IMG/VR virus record: IMGVR_UViG_3300049489_000594
Span: 1 to 21,513 of that record
From: a virus
Length of the DNA: 21,513 nucleotides
Strand: one strand, 5' to 3'
The position numbers and the translations under genes are program-made. The notes under the pieces are model-generated. The model was not told where the DNA came from. It saw nothing but the letters and a program-made list of their open reading frames with translations, and made no database searches. Positions 15,219 through 21,513 of the stretch are shown here, in pieces. Positions within the stretch are counted from its first letter, which is position 1; the number at the start of each line of letters is the position of its first letter.

Positions 15219-15905
15219 CCTAACCTAGATACAAACCTCCTTATGGAGGCCGATAGCCTCTTCGAAACTGTCTACCCAAGTGGGCACAGTTTTGTGTGGA
15301 GGCTTTTGTCTCTCAAGGAGTACAAGAGGTTTCGTGCACTCCGCGATAGCGGCGGAGTGCACCCTTTCGTTATCAATTCGATGGTCTTTGAGAGATGCCT
15401 CGTAGGTGATTCTAACTTTCTCCACAATGATACCCCTGCGGGACTAACTATCTCTTTGGGTGAATGTATTATGTGGTTGAGTGGTGATTGTGAGAACACC
15501 ACCTTAATGCTTGATATTGATAATGCTCGGCGTGCTTATCCAAGAGACTCTGTGAAGGAGTTTATGGCGCGCACTATCTTCACTGCTTTCCCCTCCTATA
15601 TCGAGGAAGATGTATCCAAGTGGACATACCTTGAGCTAGTGAGAAAGTTTGTTATTGCTGAGAATCTTCTACTAACTAGAATTCCAGATTACAAACCCCT
15701 TGATCTGCGCAAGATTACTACTGGCAGTGGGAAGAAAACCCCCGCAGACTCGAAGGAGCTTGCCAAAGAGAATCAAGAGCTAGATCAAGCAATGGGTCAA
15801 AGAGCGCATCCGCTGGACATGACCCCAGATGAGTTTGCTAGTATAGGGAAGAAGCGCATCTCCCCTAATATGGCAAGGAGATTAGATAAGCGCCGAAGAG
15901 GTTAA
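15216..15905 (+). CDS. Tail assembly chaperone 2 (possibly made by frameshift from chaperone 1)
   Basis: 229 aa if begun at TTG 15216. Neither this TTG nor the next in-frame ATG (15243) has a ribosome-binding site, so it is probably made by frameshift or by coupled re-initiation from the ORF ending at 15211. Residues 20-95 (SFVWRLLSLKEYKRFRALRD, VFERCLVGDSNFLHN, PAGLTISLGECIMWLSGD) align by eye with the C-terminal domain of chaperone 1, so the two look like tandem copies of one fold. The C-terminus is basic (KKRISPNMARRLDKRRRG). It ends 2 bases before the tape-measure-position gene, the classic place for the second chaperone product, which contacts the tape measure. Confidence 0.65.
   Translation: MPNLDTNLLMEADSLFETVYPSGHSFVWRLLSLKEYKRFRALRDSGGVHPFVINSMVFERCLVGDSNFLHNDTPAGLTISLGECIMWLSGDCENTTLMLDIDNARRAYPRDSVKEFMARTIFTAFPSYIEEDVSKWTYLELVRKFVIAENLLLTRIPDYKPLDLRKITTGSGKKTPADSKELAKENQELDQAMGQRAHPLDMTPDEFASIGKKRISPNMARRLDKRRRG
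15334..15362. repeat. Inverted repeat, 11-bp arms, 7-nt loop
   Basis: Arms GTGCACTCCGC and GCGGAGTGCAC around GATAGCG, in chaperone gene 2. An alternative inner pairing CCGC/GCGG is possible. Confidence 0.9.
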
Positions 15906-15907
15906 GC

Positions 15908-18900
15908 ATGGCCTTTGAACCTTACGGCGGCCTAGTCTGGTCAGAGGAGCCAGCTCCTCCGGTTAATCCAATACAGAATCAGATGCTTGCCCTAGGAGCG
16001 ACTACTGCTCTTGGCGCAAGTATGCTTGCTGGTGGAGCTTATTACGGTCGATCGGATTGGAATCCGATCGACTCTGTTATTCAGAGCGCGAAGCTCGCAG
16101 GTAATCTCTCCCCTTATGGGTTTGCGCATACTTTTCGGGTACCAGAGTTTCTTTCGCCACTGGCTTCTCCATCTCACCAGGGGTTGAGTAGCTACCTACC
16201 TGATTCGTCTATACCGCTTCCTGGTCTTTCAAAAGACCATTTAGGTTACAGATGGGACGCGGCCTTTCTCAAAGAAACAAAGACTCAGCAGTATCTTCAA
16301 GCGATTACTGGTCTTGATAGTAGTGAGCTTGGTAAGAGAGGTATCAAGCTAAATATGGCTGGGTCGCCAGACGAACTGGCGACCGATCTCATCTTCGAGC
16401 GTACGAAGGATAGTCCGCGCGGCACTCTTTACACTATGGTTAAGGGTGAACGCAAAGTACTCTCCGATTCAGTCTCTCTCATGAGAATGACTCGTGATAG
16501 TCCCGATATGCTTCATGCTGATAGGTTCATGAATAGAGCTGCGCATGGTGTATTGCAAGCTCTTGACCTATGGAACAGGTTTGGTTGGGAACAACACGCA
16601 GGCAAGAAAGTCTTCAAGTTGCATCAAGATGACCACGATCTACTTGATGCTAAGCCAAAAGATGAGTGGTTTCCCGTACCGTCAATCACAGGTAAGCTTG
16701 ATAACCTAGATGACTTAGGTAGACGTACGGCTCTCCTAAGAGCCGTACCAGCTTTCGAGATGGAGCGGTTTGGCCGATTAGCTAGTGGTTTTGCGCGCCA
16801 AACTTTCGGCCCAGAAGCAGAGAAACTTCTCAAAAGTATTACTGGTCTAGGTTTAGAAACATTACCAGGTCCCTCTCTACACACCTTTGGAAGAATCGGT
16901 GCTAGAGCAGCCCTTGTTGGTGGTGGGTTACTAGCTGTATCTCAGAGCGACTGGATACGAAGAAACTATGGCATTTTAGGTCATGCAGGTGTTAGTGCCG
17001 GCGTCAGCGCCGGCATAGGTTACACCCTTAACCGAATGGGTGCACGCCCACATGTAGCAATGTTTGGAGCTGCAGCAAGCTTCTTCGGGCAGATGGTATT
17101 GCCAGGCTTTGATCAAGGAGTCTTGCCTGGACTAGCGACAGTGTATGCGCGTACTTCTACTATGCGCGCGCATGACCTAAACCCCTTCAACTACTACAGA
17201 CGCACTCTAGAGGGTTTCCTTCCCGGCTCTTCCGATTGGAAGACAGGAGCTTTCTTAGCATTGGGTACGGTACTCGCAACGCAGATGCGAGTACCAGGTA
17301 GCAGACATAAGCTTCCCCAATACCTTTTAACCAAATTTGGTCACCATACCTTTGGTTTAGAAAAGAATGTCTTAATGCCTGATGGGCAGTTGGAATATGT
17401 AAAAGCTCCTAGGACAGCAAGAGACATCTTCTGGAAGCAGGTCACTGAGAACAAGGATGTTGCTTCTGCTATCAATGTTACTGATCTAGGGGAGGTCGAG
17501 TCTCTTACAAAGAGGATGACGCTTTCTTGGAGACTTGGAAAGGCTCAATGGGAGTCTTCGGCTTTTGGCAATTGGACAGATCTCGGCGGACTTCTCAACA
17601 AGACCTGGATGACTGCTGAGAACATTCATCACAAGGAGCTAGATTACAACTCCGTCAATCAAGCGCTCTTGAACCGCTTAGATAAGATCAGTGCTGACTT
17701 TCCTGGCAGTGATTACGTCTCTCGTATATCTAAGGAAGCTATGGGTGCTGGTGCCCAAGCTTGGTATTCTTTCTTTGGAGCTGACGCCACACATGAAGCC
17801 ACTGCTAGTGCTATTCGTGCAAAGGGCTTTGGAGAGATTCCTCTACCCAATTTTCTAAAGCATGTCTCTTCTAGCTTCCCAACGTCGCTACCCATCAGTC
17901 CTACAGCTAAGCTAGGAGCTATGGCTTCTGTTGGGTTAGCAGTCTTTGGGTTACATCAGCTAGTTACGGGTAGTCTATTTGGCTCTATGGAGACGGCTTC
18001 AGAGCTAGACGATATTTACTCTGGTAGAGAGCTAGTAAAGGTTAAGAAGTCTCGTTTCTGGGAAGCTGGTGGCACTCCTTTTGGTGGTATGGAGGGCGGC
18101 GCCTATTTCCGTCCACACGCCTATGCTCTAATGATGAATCGTGTTAGAGAGAAAGGCATTTGGGGAGAGGATGAAGATAGTATCTCTCCTATAGGAAAGT
18201 TCTTTAGGAAGAACTTTACTTACGATCTTGAGACGATGCACTACTACGATAGACCTTATCCTATAAGTAGTGCTGCGTTTGCCGATGTGCCAGTAATAGG
18301 CGGCATACTGTCTTCTTTGGTTGGGCAGTTTATTAAGCCGCCCAAACTAATGCACACCGGCGAGTGGATTCAAGAAGGTGAGGGTGGTGGTTTAGCCTTT
18401 GGTAGCTTGTATGAGGGGTGGCGCCGCGAACCCGCATATTCTCTTGGCGCGCCTAAGCCTGGCATACCTGCTTCTCCCTATGACACATCGCATGTCTTTT
18501 CTCAGATGACTTACCAGTTCAGAGAACTTGAGGGACTTTGCTTTGTGGGCGATACCCTTATTACTACGGAGCATGGGTATAAGCCTATTCGAGATGTTGC
18601 TGTTGGAGAGTCTGTTCTCAGTCTGAATGGACAGTATCTGAAAGTAGAAGGGAAGCTAGTAATTCCCAAGCACAGTAAGCAACTGGTTAAGGTTTCGTTT
18701 TTCAATACGGGCACATCTTTTATAGCAACTAGTAATCACTGGTTGCCTGTTTTAAGAGATGGTGTTGTGACAGACTTGCAAGTCTCTGACTTGCAGAAGA
18801 AGGACTATGTTGTGGTTCCCTTACCAAGAGACAGGGAACCTGTCCAAGTAGACTTAGCTCCATTTGCTGCTGGTTTAAATACAGAGAGATATATTTATTG

Positions 18901-21364
18901 GGAAAGATCCAAGAGTGATTTTGTTGAGGCTATCGAATTTATAGAAGAAAACGGCGACCAGAGGTGTGGACGAAACAGAATTATTCTGCCACACCTCAAT
19001 CGTACAGATGTTTCACATGCTGCCAAAAGAATTCGAGAGAATTTGCCTATAAAGCGTTGGAAGCGTTTTCTTGATTTAACTGATGAAGATGTTTTGTGGT
19101 TTCTAGGATGGTTCGTTGCAGAAGGTTCCACTGAGATTGCGAACTCTCGGATTGCTTTGACATTAGGATGGAAAGAGAGAGAAATTGCTAACAGACTAAA
19201 AGAGATTGCTGTAAACAAACTTGGCTGTCTGCTCCAGCAAGAGTGCCTTGTTGAGAACTCAAGTATTACTCTTCGCTTTTCTCACGGAGGTCTTGTTCAT
19301 TGGCTTAGAAGTCAGTTTGGCAGAAATTGCTATGAAAAGCATGTGCCAGAATGGGTCAAGCAGCTTCCTCAGAGACTGCTAGTACATTTTGCATCTGGCC
19401 TTTGCAATGGAGACGGATGGGCTGGCGGGTTTAAGTCCTGTTCAGCTACCTTAGTTAAGGATGTTTTCTTAGTTCTGGCCAAGCTCAGTATTTGCTCTAA
19501 TGTTCAATTGCATAGACATGATAAGCAGGGTTTAGAATATAGTCAGCTGTTTATTACTGAAAGACACCTAGAGAACTATACTTTAGTTTTAAATCGTCAA
19601 CTTCCTGAGATACTTGATGAGCGTCCTTCCGCTCATAAATATGCTTTCTTGAGTCATAGAAGGCTGTATATACCAGTGAAGTGTATTAATTATCTTGACA
19701 CTACCGAGCCAGTTTATGACCTAACAATACAAGGACACCATTACTACACTGCGGAGTTAATAGCTGTACACAATACCGGCTGGTCGAAGAACCTTATTAG
19801 CGAGATGGTAACTGGTTCCTCGGCAATTGGCACTGATCAACCAGTTCTCAAAACCTCTAGTGAGATGACTAGCTGGACCAATAGGTTCCTAGAGACTCAG
19901 CAAGGCGGCTTGTTCTTTTCTAACGAAATCATTAGACGTATACTTGGTAAGCCTCAGTCTGGGTTCGATAGACAGAATCCAATTATGAATGATATGCCCA
20001 CCTGGATGCCTCAGCGCTTCAAGTATGGTGACCCATATCGTGCTGTTGAATGGGGTGAGGCACGTATGCCTGGTCCTGGATTTGCGGCATTACATCCAGA
20101 ACTCAGAGGTACTTCTCCTGAAGACTATCCAATGCTTTATAGGTATTCGATTCTAGCTGACGTAGCTCCATGGACCCATGAGCTACGTTGGACGAGGGAG
20201 CAACTCTATCAACAAAGAGGCGCTGGGTTGACCTCTGGTGCTGAGAATCAATACATGGATGAGATTGATAAGCAACTAAGAGAGAAGTACAACAGGTATA
20301 CATTTGATCAAGCGAGAGCGGGCGCAATTGAACTCCCTGGCTCCCAAATAACTCAAGCTTTACACTCTATAGCTAAACAAGGTCTCAGAAGGTTTGCTGC
20401 TCCAGTTGAGTATTTAATTCCATTTGGTTTTCGCCCTGTGCAGAAGTTGATGGGTGATGATCGATCTATGATCGAACAGTACAAGTATGAACGGATGTCT
20501 GGCACTCCATTCGCCTTCTGGAACAAGCCGTGGAGAGATTGGTTCAGACCGTCGATACTAAGTGCGCTTAACGCATTCGGGTTTGACAACAAACCCGAAT
20601 GGAGAAAAGAGGCCGATGCTAACCAAGAGTACTTTGATAAGTTAGAGTTCGTGAAATGGATGACGCTTGCCCAGCAAGCGTCAGACCATGGAGACGTGCG
20701 TTTGAGCCACCAGTATAAGTATATGGCCGCTGGGACGCGCACAGGTATCAACCCGCAGGGCAACCCTCTAAGCATCTATTGGTCGATGCCCGAGTCAGAG
20801 AGAGCTTTCTTTAACTCCTTCTCGTTTGCCCAGGGTGGTGAGAGAGAAAAGATCCTTAACATGGTCCCAGAAGACCAAGCTCACTTATATCAGGCTGTTT
20901 GGGAGCGCATGGATTCGGGGGACCCCGGTCTCTGGGCTGGATCTCCCTCGTCGGTAGATGATCAATACTTAGCGCAGCAGTTCCGTGGTGCGCAGGAGTA
21001 TTTTGACTACAATCCAAGGCCACCTGATGACTGGATAGGACATAATAGTGACGCTGATATCGGCGATATTCGTGTACGGTATCTCACAGAGATGGGCCGT
21101 GATCTTCATGACTACGGCGAATGGGAAGGCTCGGTTAAGGATGCTTATGCTCAAGAGTTCTATGAGGGCTCTACGGACTTCTTGCCTACAGGTGGGGGTG
21201 TAGGTAGGGGTACTCTCTGGAGCGAACTAAAGAGACTTTCTGGAAACGCAGGCAGTACTTTGCACACTAATGCTTCAGTTCAAACCAGAGCTAATATTCA
21301 GTATAATGACAACCGTGACTCAGACTTCAGAAAAGGTCTAATGGATTATCTATATGGGTATTAA
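15908..21364 (+). CDS. Tape-measure-position giant tail protein, interrupted by an intein
   Basis: 1818 aa precursor; the ATG is 6 bases after AGAGG and 2 bases after the chaperone 2 stop. Removing the intein (residues 878-1289) gives a 1406-aa product. Position right after two chaperones argues for the tape measure protein, which sets tail length and helps pass DNA through the host envelope. Several hydrophobic stretches fit this: LALGATTALGASMLAGGAYY near residue 30, ALVGGGLLAVSQ near 345, HAGVSAGVSAGIGYTL near 360, VAMFGAAASFFGQMV near 385 and LGAMASVGLAVFGLHQLV near 670. However, much of the rest is Trp/Pro/Tyr-rich and not coiled-coil-like, so it could be an internal tail or DNA-ejection protein, with tape-measure function shared with the next gene. 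It carries at least eight perfect inverted repeats with arms of 8 bp or more. Confidence 0.6.
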   Translation: MAFEPYGGLVWSEEPAPPVNPIQNQMLALGATTALGASMLAGGAYYGRSDWNPIDSVIQSAKLAGNLSPYGFAHTFRVPEFLSPLASPSHQGLSSYLPDSSIPLPGLSKDHLGYRWDAAFLKETKTQQYLQAITGLDSSELGKRGIKLNMAGSPDELATDLIFERTKDSPRGTLYTMVKGERKVLSDSVSLMRMTRDSPDMLHADRFMNRAAHGVLQALDLWNRFGWEQHAGKKVFKLHQDDHDLLDAKPKDEWFPVPSITGKLDNLDDLGRRTALLRAVPAFEMERFGRLASGFARQTFGPEAEKLLKSITGLGLETLPGPSLHTFGRIGARAALVGGGLLAVSQSDWIRRNYGILGHAGVSAGVSAGIGYTLNRMGARPHVAMFGAAASFFGQMVLPGFDQGVLPGLATVYARTSTMRAHDLNPFNYYRRTLEGFLPGSSDWKTGAFLALGTVLATQMRVPGSRHKLPQYLLTKFGHHTFGLEKNVLMPDGQLEYVKAPRTARDIFWKQVTENKDVASAINVTDLGEVESLTKRMTLSWRLGKAQWESSAFGNWTDLGGLLNKTWMTAENIHHKELDYNSVNQALLNRLDKISADFPGSDYVSRISKEAMGAGAQAWYSFFGADATHEATASAIRAKGFGEIPLPNFLKHVSSSFPTSLPISPTAKLGAMASVGLAVFGLHQLVTGSLFGSMETASELDDIYSGRELVKVKKSRFWEAGGTPFGGMEGGAYFRPHAYALMMNRVREKGIWGEDEDSISPIGKFFRKNFTYDLETMHYYDRPYPISSAAFADVPVIGGILSSLVGQFIKPPKLMHTGEWIQEGEGGGLAFGSLYEGWRREPAYSLGAPKPGIPASPYDTSHVFSQMTYQFRELEGLCFVGDTLITTEHGYKPIRDVAVGESVLSLNGQYLKVEGKLVIPKHSKQLVKVSFFNTGTSFIATSNHWLPVLRDGVVTDLQVSDLQKKDYVVVPLPRDREPVQVDLAPFAAGLNTERYIYWERSKSDFVEAIEFIEENGDQRCGRNRIILPHLNRTDVSHAAKRIRENLPIKRWKRFLDLTDEDVLWFLGWFVAEGSTEIANSRIALTLGWKEREIANRLKEIAVNKLGCLLQQECLVENSSITLRFSHGGLVHWLRSQFGRNCYEKHVPEWVKQLPQRLLVHFASGLCNGDGWAGGFKSCSATLVKDVFLVLAKLSICSNVQLHRHDKQGLEYSQLFITERHLENYTLVLNRQLPEILDERPSAHKYAFLSHRRLYIPVKCINYLDTTEPVYDLTIQGHHYYTAELIAVHNTGWSKNLISEMVTGSSAIGTDQPVLKTSSEMTSWTNRFLETQQGGLFFSNEIIRRILGKPQSGFDRQNPIMNDMPTWMPQRFKYGDPYRAVEWGEARMPGPGFAALHPELRGTSPEDYPMLYRYSILADVAPWTHELRWTREQLYQQRGAGLTSGAENQYMDEIDKQLREKYNRYTFDQARAGAIELPGSQITQALHSIAKQGLRRFAAPVEYLIPFGFRPVQKLMGDDRSMIEQYKYERMSGTPFAFWNKPWRDWFRPSILSALNAFGFDNKPEWRKEADANQEYFDKLEFVKWMTLAQQASDHGDVRLSHQYKYMAAGTRTGINPQGNPLSIYWSMPESERAFFNSFSFAQGGEREKILNMVPEDQAHLYQAVWERMDSGDPGLWAGSPSSVDDQYLAQQFRGAQEYFDYNPRPPDDWIGHNSDADIGDIRVRYLTEMGRDLHDYGEWEGSVKDAYAQEFYEGSTDFLPTGGGVGRGTLWSELKRLSGNAGSTLHTNASVQTRANIQYNDNRDSDFRKGLMDYLYGY
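16047..16072. repeat. Inverted repeat, 12-bp arms, 2-nt spacer
   Basis: Arms GTCGATCGGATT and AATCCGATCGAC around GG, near the start of the tape-measure-position gene, extended by a G-T wobble pair. Confidence 0.9.
16362..16384. repeat. Inverted repeat, 9-bp arms, 5-nt loop
   Basis: Arms GGTCGCCAG and CTGGCGACC around ACGAA, in the tape-measure-position gene. Confidence 0.9.
16725..16748. repeat. Inverted repeat, 10-bp arms, 4-nt loop
   Basis: Arms GTACGGCTCT and AGAGCCGTAC around CCTA, in the tape-measure-position gene. An 8-bp GC-rich hairpin (TGCCGGCG / CGCCGGCA) follows at 16996-17015. Confidence 0.9.
17269..17295. repeat. Inverted repeat, 10-bp arms, 7-nt loop
   Basis: Arms GGTACTCGCA and TGCGAGTACC around ACGCAGA. 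Two 12-bp palindromes lie nearby at 17162-17173 and 17330-17341. Confidence 0.9.
18196..18217. repeat. Inverted repeat, 9-bp arms, 4-nt loop
   Basis: Arms AAAGTTCTT and AAGAACTTT around TAGG, upstream of the intein. An 8-bp pair (GCACTACT / AGTAGTGC) with a 20-nt structured loop follows at 18239-18274. Confidence 0.85.
18539..19774 (+). mobile_element. Intein with LAGLIDADG homing endonuclease, in frame in the tail protein
   Basis: 412 aa (precursor residues 878-1289). Inteins excise themselves and join the flanking sequences. Seen here: Cys878 opens block A (CFVGDTLITTEHGYKPIRDV), block B is GTSFIATSNHWLPVL with His944, block F is PVYDLTIQGHHYYTAEL, and block G ends AVHN with the His1288-Asn1289 pair, followed by Thr1290 as the +1 nucleophile. 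All residues needed for standard splicing are present. Between the splicing blocks are two LAGLIDADG motifs, FLGWFVAEG (Glu1072) and ASGLCNGDG (Asp1169), both keeping the acidic metal ligand, so the endonuclease looks intact and the element probably mobile. The junction is RELEGL / TGWSKN. The intein appears more AT-rich by eye than its host gene. Confidence 0.93.
18961..18997. repeat. Compound inverted repeat inside the intein
   Basis: Outer 9-bp arms GAGGTGTGG (18961-18969) and CCACACCTC (18989-18997) enclose an inner 5-bp hairpin CAGAA-TTA-TTCTG. A 14-bp palindrome also lies in the intein at 18772-18785. Confidence 0.8.
20160..20188. repeat. Inverted repeat, 9-bp arms, 11-nt loop
   Basis: Arms ACGTAGCTC and GAGCTACGT; the loop can form three more pairs (ATG/CAT). 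Located after the intein. Confidence 0.8.
20574..20601. repeat. Inverted repeat, 12-bp arms, 4-nt loop
   Basis: Arms CATTCGGGTTTG and CAAACCCGAATG around ACAA, in the C-terminal part of the tape-measure-position gene. Confidence 0.92.
20661..20683. repeat. Inverted repeat, 10-bp arms, 3-nt loop
   Basis: Arms TGACGCTTGC and GCAAGCGTCA around CCA, only 60 bases after the previous hairpin. Confidence 0.9.
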
Positions 21365-21513
21365 CGATTCATACAATAATGAGAACGGTAGCTCCAATCC
21401 GTTTAAGGATCTACTAAGATATACTGTTGGACTTGCACCTGTAGGTATAGGTTTAGCCTCCGCTTATAGGAAGATTGACGCCAACACTTCTATTACTTCT
21501 AGTGTTCTTAATA
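21354..21513 (+). CDS. Hypothetical virion protein, 3'-truncated by the window edge
   Basis: The ATG at 21354 overlaps the end of the tape-measure-position gene by 11 bases and the frame stays open to the window end (53 codons). It begins MGINDSYNNENGSSNPFKDL, followed by a hydrophobic stretch YTVGLAPVGIGLASAY that recalls the N-terminus of the preceding giant protein, which also has an Ala/Gly-rich hydrophobic segment near its start. No ribosome-binding site is obvious, so coupled translation is likely. It may be a second part of the tail-core or tape-measure machinery, but too little is visible to say. Confidence 0.55.
   Translation, partial: MGINDSYNNENGSSNPFKDLLRYTVGLAPVGIGLASAYRKIDANTSITSSVLN

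Noticed and set aside
1060-18450. Frequent GCGCGC hexamers through the genes
   Set aside because: Noted at about a dozen places, but without the genome's base composition and codon table I cannot say it exceeds expectation.
157-20683. CRISPR array or repeat family as explanation of the many inverted repeats
   Set aside because: The arms have different sequences, irregular spacing and lie in coding frames, so they share form but not sequence.

Overview
The window is part of the virion-structure module of a tailed phage (Caudoviricetes). The tail sheath gene at 9527-11866 makes it a contractile-tailed (myovirus-type) virion. All credible genes are on the + strand and tightly packed: gaps are mostly 0-15 bases, several genes overlap, and no gene-free stretch exceeds about 80 bases. 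I see no tRNA, rRNA, CRISPR array, integrase or insertion sequence. Nothing in the sequence identifies the host.

Layout. Positions 1-5676 are the head module: a portal protein cut by the left edge, a prohead protease fused to an acidic scaffold-like half, an unrecognised virion protein in the position of a decoration protein, and the major capsid protein, followed by a strong hairpin. Positions 5754-9515 look like the neck: a 71-aa orphan, a protein with two SbsA-type Ig-like domains, a probable head-tail adaptor, a zinc-ribbon-bearing probable stopper, and a probable tail terminator. Positions 9527-14377 hold the sheath and three tandem, divergent tail-tube-like genes. The first is separated from the second by a terminator hairpin that overlaps an extended -10 promoter-like box. 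Positions 14438-15905 hold two chaperone-like ORFs offset by one frame. Positions 15908-21364 hold a very large tape-measure-position protein carrying a 412-aa intein with a LAGLIDADG endonuclease. A further gene begins at 21354 and runs off the right edge.

Together these genes build the capsid (portal, protease/scaffold, decoration, capsid), close it with a neck, and assemble a contractile tail around a length-determining core. The strongest unexplained signal is an excess of perfect short-loop inverted repeats inside the coding sequences. I counted about 26 with arms of 8-14 bp, where random sequence predicts roughly 2-3. None falls in the capsid, sheath or first tube genes. The other notable points are the intein in a tail protein, the two chaperone ORFs that look like copies of one fold joined at a CTC-TGA +1 junction, and the three tube paralogues.
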